DNA of 64,000 bases, from positions 124,001 through 188,000 of the forward strand of contig NZ_FXZC01000004.1 in assembly GCF_900169275.1 (NCBI RefSeq), in the 5' to 3' direction. Positions 53,685-62,144 of this stretch are shown here, in pieces (positions within the stretch are counted from its first letter, which is position 1; every line of letters starts with the position of its first letter). Below the pieces are notes generated by a model. The model did not search any database and was not told the DNA's origin. It was given only the letters and a program-made list of their open reading frames with translations. This DNA comes from Brevibacterium casei CIP 102111. GTDB taxonomy: Bacteria; Actinomycetota; Actinomycetes; Actinomycetales; Brevibacteriaceae. Made by a program: the position numbers and the translations under genes.

Positions 53685-54712
53685 CGGACGCCCACCTCCG
53701 CGGGGGCCGCACTCTCCGGTGCGGCGGTCCTCGCCCGCTCCGCCGCGCGGTGGGCGGACATGCGCACCGCGAGATCGAAGGCATGGCTGCTCGGGCTCAG
53801 CTCCGCCGTGCGCGTGCCGACGATCCCGTGCGCGGTGCCGTGGGCGGGGGTGGCGATGGGGATCGGGATGCCGCCGTGGACCGTGACGCCCTGGTCGAAG
53901 CCGAGCAGCTTCATCGCGATCTGCCCCTGATCGTGGTACATCGTCACGACACCGTCGAAGTCGCCGCCGGCGGCCCGGGAGAAGAGAGTGTCACAGGGGA
54001 AGGGGCCTGCGACGTCGATCCCGCGGGAGCGGGCGAGGGCGATCGCCGGGGCGATGTCGTCGATCTCCTCGCGCCCGAACTTCCCGCCCTCACCCGCGTG
54101 CGGGTTGAGCGCGCACACCGCCAGTCGCGGGGTCGGCGTCCTCGTCTCCCGGACGACGCGGTCGAGGAGCTCGATCGTCTCGAGCACCCTGCCGGCGCGG
54201 ATGCCCGCAGCGACCTCGGAGATCGGAATGTGCGAGGTCACCCGGGCGGTGACGAGCGCATCGATGAAATTGAGCTCGGAGGTGAAGCCCCGGTAGCCGA
54301 GCCGCTCGGCGAACCACCGCAGCTCGTCCTCCTGAGTCATGCCCGCCTGCGACATCGCCCCTTTGTTGAGGGGGAAGAAGAGGACTCCGTCGGCGTCCTC
54401 GGCCGCGCACAGGTCGAGCGCGGCGCCGAGGTCGATCAGCGCCCGCCTGCCCGCGTCGGCACTCACCTCGCCGACGGGGATGGCGGGACCGTCGTAGGCG
54501 GTGCCGACGAACTCGATCTCCTCGAGGTCGGGCAGGTCGACGCCGGCGGTGTCGGCGAACGAGCGCAGCTCGTCCGGCGTCGCGGTGACGGTGAGGTCGG
54601 CGCGCGCCCGATTGCCCTCGTCAACGAGGATGCGGGCGAGGAGTTCGGGGCCGACCCCGGAGAGGTCGCCGGGGACGAGGACGATGCGCGGCTTGGGCGT
54701 CGAGGCGGTCAC
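53681..54712 (-). CDS. PdxA family dehydrogenase (PdxA2-like)
   Basis: A 343-residue member of the 4-hydroxythreonine-4-phosphate dehydrogenase family. Metal-site motifs are intact: the His in TSHIPISEV, LNPHAGEGGKFGREE, and MYHDQGQIAMKLLGF. PdxA2 paralogues oxidise and decarboxylate four-carbon sugar-acid phosphates; others (TphB) act on terephthalate dihydrodiol. Because the gene lies between transporter subunit genes (GTG overlapping the tctC stop, TGA overlapping tctB), a catabolic role is far more likely than vitamin B6 synthesis. No sugar-acid kinase is seen beside it. Confidence 0.85.
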   Translation of the reverse strand: MTASTPKPRIVLVPGDLSGVGPELLARILVDEGNRARADLTVTATPDELRSFADTAGVDLPDLEEIEFVGTAYDGPAIPVGEVSADAGRRALIDLGAALDLCAAEDADGVLFFPLNKGAMSQAGMTQEDELRWFAERLGYRGFTSELNFIDALVTARVTSHIPISEVAAGIRAGRVLETIELLDRVVRETRTPTPRLAVCALNPHAGEGGKFGREEIDDIAPAIALARSRGIDVAGPFPCDTLFSRAAGGDFDGVVTMYHDQGQIAMKLLGFDQGVTVHGGIPIPIATPAHGTAHGIVGTRTAELSPSSHAFDLAVRMSAHRAAERARTAAPESAAPAEVGVR

Positions 54713-55680
54713 TTTCCGATCGCCTCCCGCAGCTCCTTGTCGTTCTCGGCGAGGTACTTCGAGAAGTCGTCGCCGTAGGCCGTGTTCGGCTGCATCATGT
54801 TGTCCTCGATGTACTTCGTGTAGGCATCGGTCTCGGCGAACGCCTTCGCCTGGTCGATCCAGTACTGCTTCGCCTCGTCGGGGATGTTGCCGGGTGCGAT
54901 GACGCCGCGGAACTGGGCGAAGGCGACATCGATGCCCTGTTCCTTCGCGGTCGGGATGTCCTTGAGCTCGGGGTACTCGTAGCGTTCCTCCGAGGCGGCG
55001 CACAGGGGCTTGAGATCGCCCGATTCGAGCTGACCGAGGACCTCACCCGGGTTGACCGAGATCGCCTCGACCTGTCCGCCGAGGGCTGCGGTGATGACCT
55101 CGGACCCCGATTCGAAGGGCACGCGATCGAACTTCGCCCCCGTGGCCTTCTCCATGAGCGTGAAGGTGATGTTGTCGAGTCCCGTCGCTCCGGAGATCGC
55201 GACGACGGTGCGCTCCTTCTTCGCCTTCTCGACGAGGTCGGAGCAGGTATTGAGCGGCGAATCGGCCTTGGCGACGATGAGCGTGTAGTCGTCGCCGAGC
55301 TTCATGATCGGGGTGAAGCTCTCATACGTGAATTCGACGTCCTGGGTCGCCGGCAGGGCGAGCATCGCCGTCTCGGTGGCGAGCAGGTAGTTCGGATCGC
55401 CGCTGCGGCCGAGGAACTCGGAGTAGCCGACGGCCCCGGAGCCGCCTTCGATGTTCTGCACGGTGATCGTCTTGCCGGTCGTCTCCTCGAGTCCGGAGGC
55501 CGTCGCGCGGCCCGCGATGTCGCTGCCGCCGCCGGCGGCGAAGGGGACGATCATGGTGACGTTGCCCTTGGGTTCGAAGCCGCCGTCGGACGAGGCGGTC
55601 GACCCCTGCCCGCAGGCGCTCAGCCCGAGGGCGAGGACGCCGGCTGCGGCCGTGGCGGTGAGCAGTCTCTTCAGGTGCAT
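54709..55680 (-). CDS. tctC: Tripartite tricarboxylate transporter binding protein TctC (second system)
   Basis: A 323-residue solute-binding lipoprotein: basic start, hydrophobic helix, lipobox LSAC, then VTMIVPFAAGGGSDIAGRATASGLEE, VQNIEGGSGAVGYSEFLGR and the C-terminal QFRGVIAPGNIPDEAKQYW segment. The ATG at 55680 is chosen because AAGGAG is six bases upstream, whereas another ATG two codons earlier abuts it. It is the first gene of the unit and is followed directly by the overlapping pdxA-like gene. Confidence 0.9.
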   Translation of the reverse strand: MHLKRLLTATAAAGVLALGLSACGQGSTASSDGGFEPKGNVTMIVPFAAGGGSDIAGRATASGLEETTGKTITVQNIEGGSGAVGYSEFLGRSGDPNYLLATETAMLALPATQDVEFTYESFTPIMKLGDDYTLIVAKADSPLNTCSDLVEKAKKERTVVAISGATGLDNITFTLMEKATGAKFDRVPFESGSEVITAALGGQVEAISVNPGEVLGQLESGDLKPLCAASEERYEYPELKDIPTAKEQGIDVAFAQFRGVIAPGNIPDEAKQYWIDQAKAFAETDAYTKYIEDNMMQPNTAYGDDFSKYLAENDKELREAIGK

Positions 55681-55742
55681 TTCCATCTCCTTTGACAGAA
55701 GTGTGAGGTGGTGTCGGTGTGGGACGCGGGGGTCCGCGGCGG

Positions 55743-56471
55743 TCACGTCGCCGGGGGCAGGGCGGAGCGCACCTCCTCGAGCCAGCGGTCCGATTCGGGC
55801 GTGGCCCCGTCGAGGCGGTCGACGACGTCGACGAGGAACGAGAGGTTCCCGTGGTCGTCGAACTCCGCTTCGATGGCCTCGGGGTCGCCGGTGAGGATGA
55901 CGTCGAGCATCCGGGCGTGGCGCGCGACGTTGCCGTCGAGGTCCTCGATCTCCCGCCGGGCCTGGTTGTTCAGTGCCATGCACATCTGCAGCTGCATCGC
56001 CATCGCCCGGTACGTCGATTCGATGCGGCCGTGACCGGCCAGCCCGACCACGGCGAAGTGGAATTCGAACCCGGCGGAGACCATGTCCCCTTCGGTCCCG
56101 GACTCGGCGATCCTCTCCATCTCCCGCAGGGCGGCCCGGCATCGTTCGACCCGCTCGGGGGCGAGGTCGGGCAGGGCCAGACGCAGCGCCATCCGTTCGA
56201 GATCGCGGCGCAGAGTGGCGATCTCGAAGACGTCGTGCTGGGTGATCGACATGATCCTCACCCCCTTGCGCGGGATGTGCTCGACGAGACCGGTGTGCGC
56301 GAGCTCCTTGAGCGCCTCGCGCAGAGGGGGACGGGAGATCCCGAGCTCTGCGCACAGGCGCTCCTCGACGAGCCGCTCGCCGGGGAGATAGTCGCCGGCG
56401 AGGATCGTGCGCTCGAGAGCGTGCCTCGCCTGCATCGCGAGACTCGGCTGAGCCGGGAGGAGAGTGGACAC
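55743..56471 (-). CDS. GntR family regulator (FCD domain)
   Basis: A 242-residue FCD-type GntR regulator: LVEERLCAELGISRPPLREALKELAHTGLVEHIPRKGVRI in the winged helix, then an FCD domain with FEFHFAVVGLAG and RHARMLDVIL. The GTG at 56471 gives the longest consistent N-terminus. It lies 62 bases upstream of tctC on the same strand and diverges from a CoA transferase, so it could control both. A TGTATACA palindrome is just upstream. Confidence 0.88.
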   Translation of the reverse strand: MSTLLPAQPSLAMQARHALERTILAGDYLPGERLVEERLCAELGISRPPLREALKELAHTGLVEHIPRKGVRIMSITQHDVFEIATLRRDLERMALRLALPDLAPERVERCRAALREMERIAESGTEGDMVSAGFEFHFAVVGLAGHGRIESTYRAMAMQLQMCMALNNQARREIEDLDGNVARHARMLDVILTGDPEAIEAEFDDHGNLSFLVDVVDRLDGATPESDRWLEEVRSALPPAT

Positions 56472-56489
56472 TTTTCGATAGATCCTCTT

Positions 56490-56499
56490 TTGTATACAG
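56490..56499. promoter_or_regulatory. Candidate GntR operator
   Basis: TTGTATACAG contains the perfect palindrome TGTATACA (56491-56498), 19 bases before the GntR start and in the divergent region with the CoA transferase. It closely resembles the TTGTATACAA site at 23134. Confidence 0.55.
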
Positions 56500-56622
56500 T
56501 AGTGTGAAGACTGTAACCCGCATCACACTGCAATTTCAATGGGTCGGCTCGGTCTGTCGTCGAAGATCGACGACGTCGAGTGAGCTGTTCCTAGAGGATC
56601 GATGAAGATCAGAGGAGTTCTC

Positions 56623-57837
56623 ATGAGCGCAGACACACCTCCCGACGAGTCCGCGGGACCGCGCGCGCCGGGCGCTCTCAGCGGCGTCACGGTGCTCGAA
56701 CTCGGCGTGTTCATGGCCGGACCGTTCGCGACGATGCAGCTCGCCGACCTCGGCGCCCGGGTGATCAAGATCGAGAATCCCGATGGCGGCGACCAGACGC
56801 GCAGCACCGGGCCGTACGTCGACGGCGAGAGCGTGCCCCATATGCTCCTCAATCGGAACAAGGAGTCCGTCACCCTCGACCTCAAGGACTCGATCGGCAG
56901 GGAGGCGTTCATGCGCCTGGCTGAGACCGCCGACGTCGTCGTCGAGAACATGAGGCCCGGCGTCATGGCCCGTCTGGGAACCTCGTACGAGAGCGTGCGC
57001 GAGCGCAATCCCGGGATCATCTACGCCTCAGCCTCCGGGTGGGGCCAGGACGGTCCTCTCGCGGATCTCGCGGGACTCGACATCATGGCGCAGGCGCGCA
57101 GCGGGCTGATGAGCATCACCGGCTTCCCCGATTCGCCCCCGGCCAAGGTCGGGGTCCCGATCTGCGACCTCACCTCGGCGCTCTACGTCGCTCTCGCCGT
57201 CACCGCCGCCCTCGTCGAACGGGACCGTTCGGGGCAGGGGCAGTACATCGACGTCTCCCTCTTCGAGAGCGGCGTCTCCTACGCCGTGTGGGAGGCGGCC
57301 GCCTACTTCACCGAGGGCAGGGTCGGACGTCCGAACGGATCCGCTCACCAGAATCAGGCCCCCTACCAGGCCGTGCACTCCGCCGACGGGTTCGTCACGG
57401 TCGGGGCGAACACGCCGCGCAACTGGGAGCGGTTCTGTCGGGCGCTCGGACTCGACGACCTCCTCGAGGACCCGCGGTTCACCCGGTCCTATGACCGGCT
57501 CACGCACAGGGAGGCGCTCATCGCCCTCATCGAGGACAAGACCGGGCAGCTGACGACCGACGAGGTCGTCGGACTGCTCAACGAGGCCGGAGTCCCGTGC
57601 GCACCGATCAGCGACTACGGGGAGGTCTTCACCGACGACCATCTCCTCGCGCGCGACTTCTACTGGGACTCCGCGCACCCGGTCGCCGGCACGGTCCGGC
57701 AGATCGGCTCACCGATGCGGATGTCGCGCACGCCGGCGCGACGCGGCCCGGCCGGGCCCTCGCTCGGCGCCGACAACGCAGTGCTCGACGACCTCGGGTT
57801 CACCGCGGAGGAACTCGCCGCACTCAAAGGGCGCTGA
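56623..57837 (+). CDS. Family III CoA transferase (CaiB/BaiF)
   Basis: The third family III CoA transferase in the window, 404 residues. It has GVTVLELGVFMAGPFATMQLADLGARVIKIE at the start, the catalytic Asp182 in VGVPICDLTSA, and GQGQYIDVSLFESGVSYAVWEAAAYF. AGAGGAG is six bases before the ATG. It precedes a crotonase gene and diverges from the GntR/tctC-pdxA unit, suggesting that a CoA ester is made and then hydrated or isomerised. Confidence 0.87.
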   Translation: MSADTPPDESAGPRAPGALSGVTVLELGVFMAGPFATMQLADLGARVIKIENPDGGDQTRSTGPYVDGESVPHMLLNRNKESVTLDLKDSIGREAFMRLAETADVVVENMRPGVMARLGTSYESVRERNPGIIYASASGWGQDGPLADLAGLDIMAQARSGLMSITGFPDSPPAKVGVPICDLTSALYVALAVTAALVERDRSGQGQYIDVSLFESGVSYAVWEAAAYFTEGRVGRPNGSAHQNQAPYQAVHSADGFVTVGANTPRNWERFCRALGLDDLLEDPRFTRSYDRLTHREALIALIEDKTGQLTTDEVVGLLNEAGVPCAPISDYGEVFTDDHLLARDFYWDSAHPVAGTVRQIGSPMRMSRTPARRGPAGPSLGADNAVLDDLGFTAEELAALKGR

Positions 57838-57947
57838 GATGCACCTCGGCGGAAGGACGGCAGCGGAATGATCACGCACGGCGGCGGCACGATCACGGAC
57901 ACCTGCAGGATGATGGGGAGAGCGACGATGAGCGAAGGAGCACGACC

Positions 57948-58739
57948 ATGAGCGACGAGCACGCAGCAGTCGGGACGGAGGACCTCCTCGTCGAGCGGGA
58001 CGACGGCGTCCTCACCGTGACCTTCAACCGGCCCGAGGCGAGGAATGCGATGACCTGGGAGATGTACCAGGGCCTCGCCGAGGCGTGCGACGCCGTCGAT
58101 GCCGACCTCGCGGTGCGCGTCATGGTCCTCCGCGGGGCGGGCGGACGAGCCTTCGTCGCCGGCACCGACATCGCCCAGTTCACCGAGTTCGACGGCCCCG
58201 CCGGCGTCGCCTACGAACGCCGGATCTCCGAGGTGCTCGCCCGTCTCCGGGCGGTCGACGTCCCCGTCATCGCGGCCATCGACGGGTACTGCGTGGGCGG
58301 GGGTCTGGGGATCGCCGCGTGCGCAGACCTGCGTCTGGCCTCCCCGGGGTCGCGCTTCGGCGTGCCGATCGCGCGGACGCTCGGCAACTGCCTGTCGGGG
58401 GACACCCTCGGTCTCCTCATCGCCCTCCTCGGACGCGGCCGCGTCGTCGACATGCTCCTGCGCGCCCGCTTCATCGACGCCGACGAAGCCCTCACCGCGG
58501 GCTTCCTCGGCACCGTCACCGACGACGTCGACGCGACGGCGGCGGAGTGGGCGGCGACACTCAAGGGCCATGCCCCGCTGACGATGTGGTCGGTCAAGGA
58601 GATCGTGCGACGGCTCTCCGACCTCGGCGGGGGCATCGACGATGCCGATGTCGTCGAGCGGATCTACGGGTCGGAGGACTTCCACGAGGCGGTGCGGGCA
58701 TTCATCGCCAAGGAGGACTACGAGTGGACGGGACGCTGA
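57948..58739 (+). CDS. Enoyl-CoA hydratase/isomerase family protein
   Basis: A 263-residue crotonase-fold protein with oxyanion segments GRAFVAGTDIAQF and DGYCVGGGLGIAACADLRLA. The position of the catalytic Glu in hydratases (PE) reads FGVPIARTLGNCLS, so this is probably not a standard enoyl-CoA hydratase. Dehydratase-, carnityl- or decarboxylase-like activity is possible. AAGGAG precedes the ATG. It ends six bases from the convergent dehydrogenase gene. Confidence 0.83.
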   Translation: MSDEHAAVGTEDLLVERDDGVLTVTFNRPEARNAMTWEMYQGLAEACDAVDADLAVRVMVLRGAGGRAFVAGTDIAQFTEFDGPAGVAYERRISEVLARLRAVDVPVIAAIDGYCVGGGLGIAACADLRLASPGSRFGVPIARTLGNCLSGDTLGLLIALLGRGRVVDMLLRARFIDADEALTAGFLGTVTDDVDATAAEWAATLKGHAPLTMWSVKEIVRRLSDLGGGIDDADVVERIYGSEDFHEAVRAFIAKEDYEWTGR

Positions 58740-58745
58740 TCCCGC

Positions 58746-59627
58746 TCACGCATCGTAGGTGCGGATGACCTGGGAGTCGTCACGGCGGGCGAGCCCGAGT
58801 TCGGCTGCGGCGGCGAACCGCTGCGCGGCGACGGGGAGCAGGGCGAGGTCGATGTCGAGGTCGGCGGCCAGATCGGCGACGAGGGTGGTGTCCTTGACGA
58901 AGATTCCCACAGCGCTCGCCACCGGGGCGTCGAGTCCGGCGAGCATGCGCGGCCCCCGGTCGGCGAGCATCCACGACTGTCCGGCGCCTGCGGTCATCGC
59001 CGCGAGCACGGACTCCTCGTCGAGGCCGAGCCGTCCGGCTAAGGACAGGGCCTCGGCGGCGGCGACGATGTGGACCGAGCAGAGCAGCTGGTTGACCGCC
59101 TTGTACGCCTGGCCGTCGCCGAGGCGCTCACCGCAGTCGATGATCGTCCCGAGGGCCTGAAGCACGGGCCGGCGGGAGTCGAGGACCTCGGACGGACCGG
59201 AGGCGAGCATGCGCAGAGTCCCTGCCTGCACGCCGGCGATGCCGCCGGTGACGGGGACGTCGAGGGTGCTGATCCCGCGCTCCGCCGCACGTGCTCCGGC
59301 CGCTCTCACCGCTTCGGGGCCGACCGTGCTCATGACGATGAGCACCGCTCCGGGCGCCATGAGGTCGAGGAGCCCGGGAACGCCCGCATCGGGGTCCCCG
59401 TTGAGGGCGGCGTCGAGCTGCTCGCCGGTGGCGACCATGACGATGACCGTGCCCGCGGACGCCGCGGACCGGGGTTCCGCCTCGGTGGGCAGGCCGGCCG
59501 CAGCCGCGCGCCCCCGCGGTTCGGGGAACAGGTCGACGCCCGTGACCGCGGCTCCGGAGGCGTGGAGGCGCAGCGCCATCGGCAGCCCGATCGCGCCGAG
59601 CCCGAGGAAGGTGATCTGGTCGGTCAT
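58746..59627 (-). CDS. 3-hydroxyisobutyrate/L-threonate-type dehydrogenase
   Basis: A 293-residue beta-hydroxyacid dehydrogenase: NAD motif FLGLGAIGLPMALRL, substrate loop DVPVTGGIAGVQAGTL (residues 123-138), catalytic Lys176 and Asn179 in GQAYKAVNQLL. LtnD, which oxidises L-threonate or D-erythronate, belongs to this family. The gene's place at the end of an operon of four-carbon-sugar-type enzymes makes an acid-sugar substrate plausible, though hydroxyisobutyrate or tartronate semialdehyde cannot be excluded. Confidence 0.85.
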   Translation of the reverse strand: MTDQITFLGLGAIGLPMALRLHASGAAVTGVDLFPEPRGRAAAAGLPTEAEPRSAASAGTVIVMVATGEQLDAALNGDPDAGVPGLLDLMAPGAVLIVMSTVGPEAVRAAGARAAERGISTLDVPVTGGIAGVQAGTLRMLASGPSEVLDSRRPVLQALGTIIDCGERLGDGQAYKAVNQLLCSVHIVAAAEALSLAGRLGLDEESVLAAMTAGAGQSWMLADRGPRMLAGLDAPVASAVGIFVKDTTLVADLAADLDIDLALLPVAAQRFAAAAELGLARRDDSQVIRTYDA

Positions 59628-59642
59628 CGATCCTCCTGCGGA

Positions 59643-60431
59643 TCAGTGGAAGTAGAGTCCGCCGTTGATGCTCAGCGTCTGCCCGGTGATGTGGCCGGCA
59701 CCTTCGCTGATGAGGAAGGCGACGGTGGCGGAGACGTCCTCGGGGACGGAGATCCGGCCCAGCGGCGTCGCCGATCCCATCGCCTCGCGTCTCTCGTCGT
59801 CGAGCGGCCCGCCCATGATGTCGGTGTCGACGGGGCCCGGGGAGATCGAGTTCGCGGTCACCCCGAAGGGGCCGAGTTCGAGGGCGACACCGCGCATGAG
59901 GCCGACGATGCCGGCCTTGGCGGCCGCGTACGCGGTCTTCGAGTACGTTCCGCCGCCCTTCTGCGCCGTGACCGAGGAGAGACCGACGATGCGCCCCACT
60001 CCGTTGGCGGCCATGATCCGCCCGAACGCCTGCGTGACGAGGTGGGTGGCGGTGAGATTGTTCGCGATGACCCGGGTCCACTCCGCCTCGGAGATCTCGA
60101 AGTACGTCACCGAGGAGGAGACGCCGGCGAAGTTCGCGAGCGCGACGATCTGCGGAAGTCCCGACTCGAAGGCGGCTGCCGCCTCGGCGATGGCCGTGGA
60201 GTCGGTGACGTCGACGCCCGCACCGAGGGCCTGGATCCCGTGGGTGGCGGTGAGTTCCTCGGCGAGAGTGTGGGCCTCATCTGCGCGGCGGGCGATGAGT
60301 CCGAGGTTCCAGCCGTGCTCGGCGAGCCGGTGCGCGGTGTGCCGACCGATGCCGTGGGCGCTGCCGACCCCGGTGAGCACGGCGGTGCGCGAGTCGGGGA
60401 ACGCGGGGCCGGGTGTCGTCGGTGCGCTCAT
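59643..60431 (-). CDS. Short-chain dehydrogenase/reductase
   Basis: A 262-residue SDR: cofactor motif TGVGSAHGIGRHTAHRLAEHG, NFAGVSSS in place of NNAG, catalytic Ser in VGLSSVTAQKGGG and Tyr/Lys in YAAAKAGIVGLMRG, and the closing GQTLSINGGLYFH. Its start overlaps the TIM-barrel gene (ATGA). In polyol operons such enzymes interconvert sugar alcohols and ketoses. Substrate is inferred from context only. Confidence 0.86.
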   Translation of the reverse strand: MSAPTTPGPAFPDSRTAVLTGVGSAHGIGRHTAHRLAEHGWNLGLIARRADEAHTLAEELTATHGIQALGAGVDVTDSTAIAEAAAAFESGLPQIVALANFAGVSSSVTYFEISEAEWTRVIANNLTATHLVTQAFGRIMAANGVGRIVGLSSVTAQKGGGTYSKTAYAAAKAGIVGLMRGVALELGPFGVTANSISPGPVDTDIMGGPLDDERREAMGSATPLGRISVPEDVSATVAFLISEGAGHITGQTLSINGGLYFH

Positions 60432-61369
60432 GCTGCGGAGTCCTTCCGGGGCGAGGGGCCCTGGAGCAGCCCGAGGAGATACGTGCGGTTCTCCGCGCAC
60501 ACGCCGAGGCTGTCGCCGCCGTACTGCTCCATGAGGAACGGGCCGGAGAACCCGAGATCAAGGGCGCGGGCGACCATCGCGCGGTAGTCGATGAGGCCGT
60601 CGCGCAGGGTCGTCGGGTGGGTCGTCACCCACGAGCCGTCGCCGGCTTCGTCGCGCTGGTAGTTCTTCATATGCCAGTAGTTCGCGAAGGGCAGGGTGGC
60701 CTCGTGCATCTCCCGCCAGTCCTCGATCGGGCGGTGGAGGCGGATGAGGTTGCCGATGTCGGGGTTGAGCCCGACCGTGTCGAGCCCGATCTCCTCGATG
60801 AGGCGCACGGCGGAGTCGGCGGTGCCGAGGTAGGTGTCCTCGTACATCTCCAACGACATCGGCAGACCCACCTCGGCGGCATGGCGTCCGAGCTCCCGGA
60901 GGCGGCGGACGGCGAGCGCCCGGACCTCGGGGTCCGGTGGATCCTGCCAGCCCGGGGCGGTCCAGAACCACAGGGCCCGGCGCTGCGCCTCGGTGAAGGG
61001 CTGGTGGAGCCCGGTGGAGAAGACCCGGCAGCCGAGTTCGGCGGCGGCGTCGATGGTGCGGTGGGCGTAGTCGAGGTTGTCCTCGCCGTGGTCGGGGTCG
61101 ATGACCGAGCGCCGTTGGACGTGGACGGCGGAGAAGTCGATCCCCGCCGAGGCGGCCGCCCGGGCGAGCTCGGACCGACCGTCCGCGGTGAGGTCGGCCG
61201 GCCGGATGTGGCTGTCGGCGATCTCGAGGGCGGTGAAGCCGAGGCCCGCCACGGTTGCGAGCATGTCCGACCACTCCTCGGGGCCTGCCTCGTGGAGGGC
61301 GGTGCCGTCACGGTCGACGGTAGGGAAGCCGTGCATGCAGCAGGCGATCATCGGCTCGGTGGGGATCAT
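60428..61369 (-). CDS. Sugar phosphate isomerase/epimerase (xylose-isomerase-like TIM barrel)
   Basis: A 313-residue AP-endonuclease-2/xylose-isomerase-like barrel. Likely metal ligands are Glu in MSLEMYED, Asp in GLNPDIGNLIR, His in YWHMKNYQ and Glu in FLMEQYGGD. Relatives isomerise or epimerise free or phosphorylated ketoses, including erythrulose phosphate (LerI type) and hydroxypyruvate. Its overlap with the SDR gene and position among RpiB and isomerase genes support a role in ketose isomerisation. Confidence 0.82.
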   Translation of the reverse strand: MIPTEPMIACCMHGFPTVDRDGTALHEAGPEEWSDMLATVAGLGFTALEIADSHIRPADLTADGRSELARAAASAGIDFSAVHVQRRSVIDPDHGEDNLDYAHRTIDAAAELGCRVFSTGLHQPFTEAQRRALWFWTAPGWQDPPDPEVRALAVRRLRELGRHAAEVGLPMSLEMYEDTYLGTADSAVRLIEEIGLDTVGLNPDIGNLIRLHRPIEDWREMHEATLPFANYWHMKNYQRDEAGDGSWVTTHPTTLRDGLIDYRAMVARALDLGFSGPFLMEQYGGDSLGVCAENRTYLLGLLQGPSPRKDSAA

Positions 61370-61388
61370 GGGTCCTCGCAGTTCACGA

Positions 61389-62144
61389 TCAGGTGGTCGG
61401 TGGCTGGGGGTCTTCGACGAGGGCGCGGTGGGCGACCATGCGGACGTGGTGGCGCATCGCCGCCTCGGGGGCGGTCGGATCCGGGGAGGCGAAGGCCTCG
61501 AGGATGGCCCGGTGCTCGCTCACCGCTTCGTCGACGTCGGTGATGCCGTGGGGCAGGGCCTGCCGGAGGCGGTGGACCTGCGCGCCGAGGTCGTCGGACA
61601 TCCGGACCAGGTAGCGGTTGTCGCAGTGGTCGAAGATGACGCCGTGGAAGGCGCGGTCGCGCGCGTAGTAGTCCTGGGCGGCGGCGACGAGCCGGTGCTG
61701 GGCCTCCTCGTCGTCGGCCGCTGCGCTCTCCGCGGCCGCCGTCGCCTCCCGGACGCGGGCACCGGCCCGCTCGTGTTCGGCGTGGGCGGCTCGCAGGTCC
61801 TCGAGGAAGGCGTCGTCGGCGGGGGTGGCGAGGCGCGTGGCGGTGGTCTCGAGGGTCTCCCGGGCGACGAAGAGCTCTTCGAGCTGCCCGCGGTCGAGTG
61901 GGGGAGCGACCCGGTAGCCGCGCAGCGCCTCCCTGACGACCAGGCCCGTGCGTTCGAGGTCGACGAGGGCTTCGCGGACCGGGGTCGGGGAGACGTCGAG
62001 GCGACGCGCGAGACCGTCGATGGACACGCGTTCGCCGGGAGAGATCTCGCCGGTGAGGAGGATCTCGAGGATGTGGTCGTAGACGAGGTCGCGCAGACCT
62101 CGCCGTTCGATGTCGGGGCGGGGGACGGCGGGGAGCGAATTCAT
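61389..62144 (-). CDS. GntR family regulator (FCD domain)
   Basis: A 251-residue FCD-type GntR regulator. The winged helix spans about residues 18-75 (SIDGLARRLDVSPTPVREALVDLERTGLV). The FCD domain includes DRAFHGVIFDHCDN and EHRAILEAF, with an Ala/Glu-rich insert near residues 130-150. Its ATG overlaps the stop of the triose-phosphate-isomerase-like gene, so it is made as part of the operon it probably controls. Confidence 0.88.
   Translation of the reverse strand: MNSLPAVPRPDIERRGLRDLVYDHILEILLTGEISPGERVSIDGLARRLDVSPTPVREALVDLERTGLVVREALRGYRVAPPLDRGQLEELFVARETLETTATRLATPADDAFLEDLRAAHAEHERAGARVREATAAAESAAADDEEAQHRLVAAAQDYYARDRAFHGVIFDHCDNRYLVRMSDDLGAQVHRLRQALPHGITDVDEAVSEHRAILEAFASPDPTAPEAAMRHHVRMVAHRALVEDPQPPTT

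Noticed and set aside
53681-54712. Vitamin B6 biosynthetic PdxA
   Set aside because: The gene is embedded between transporter subunit genes under a GntR regulator, with no pyridoxine genes nearby. A catabolic paralogue is more likely.
57868-57951. A 27-codon frame whose TGA overlaps the crotonase ATG, suggesting a leader peptide
   Set aside because: It has only a weak ribosome site and no regulatory residues or repeats, and its end overlap can arise by chance. Kept as unsupported.
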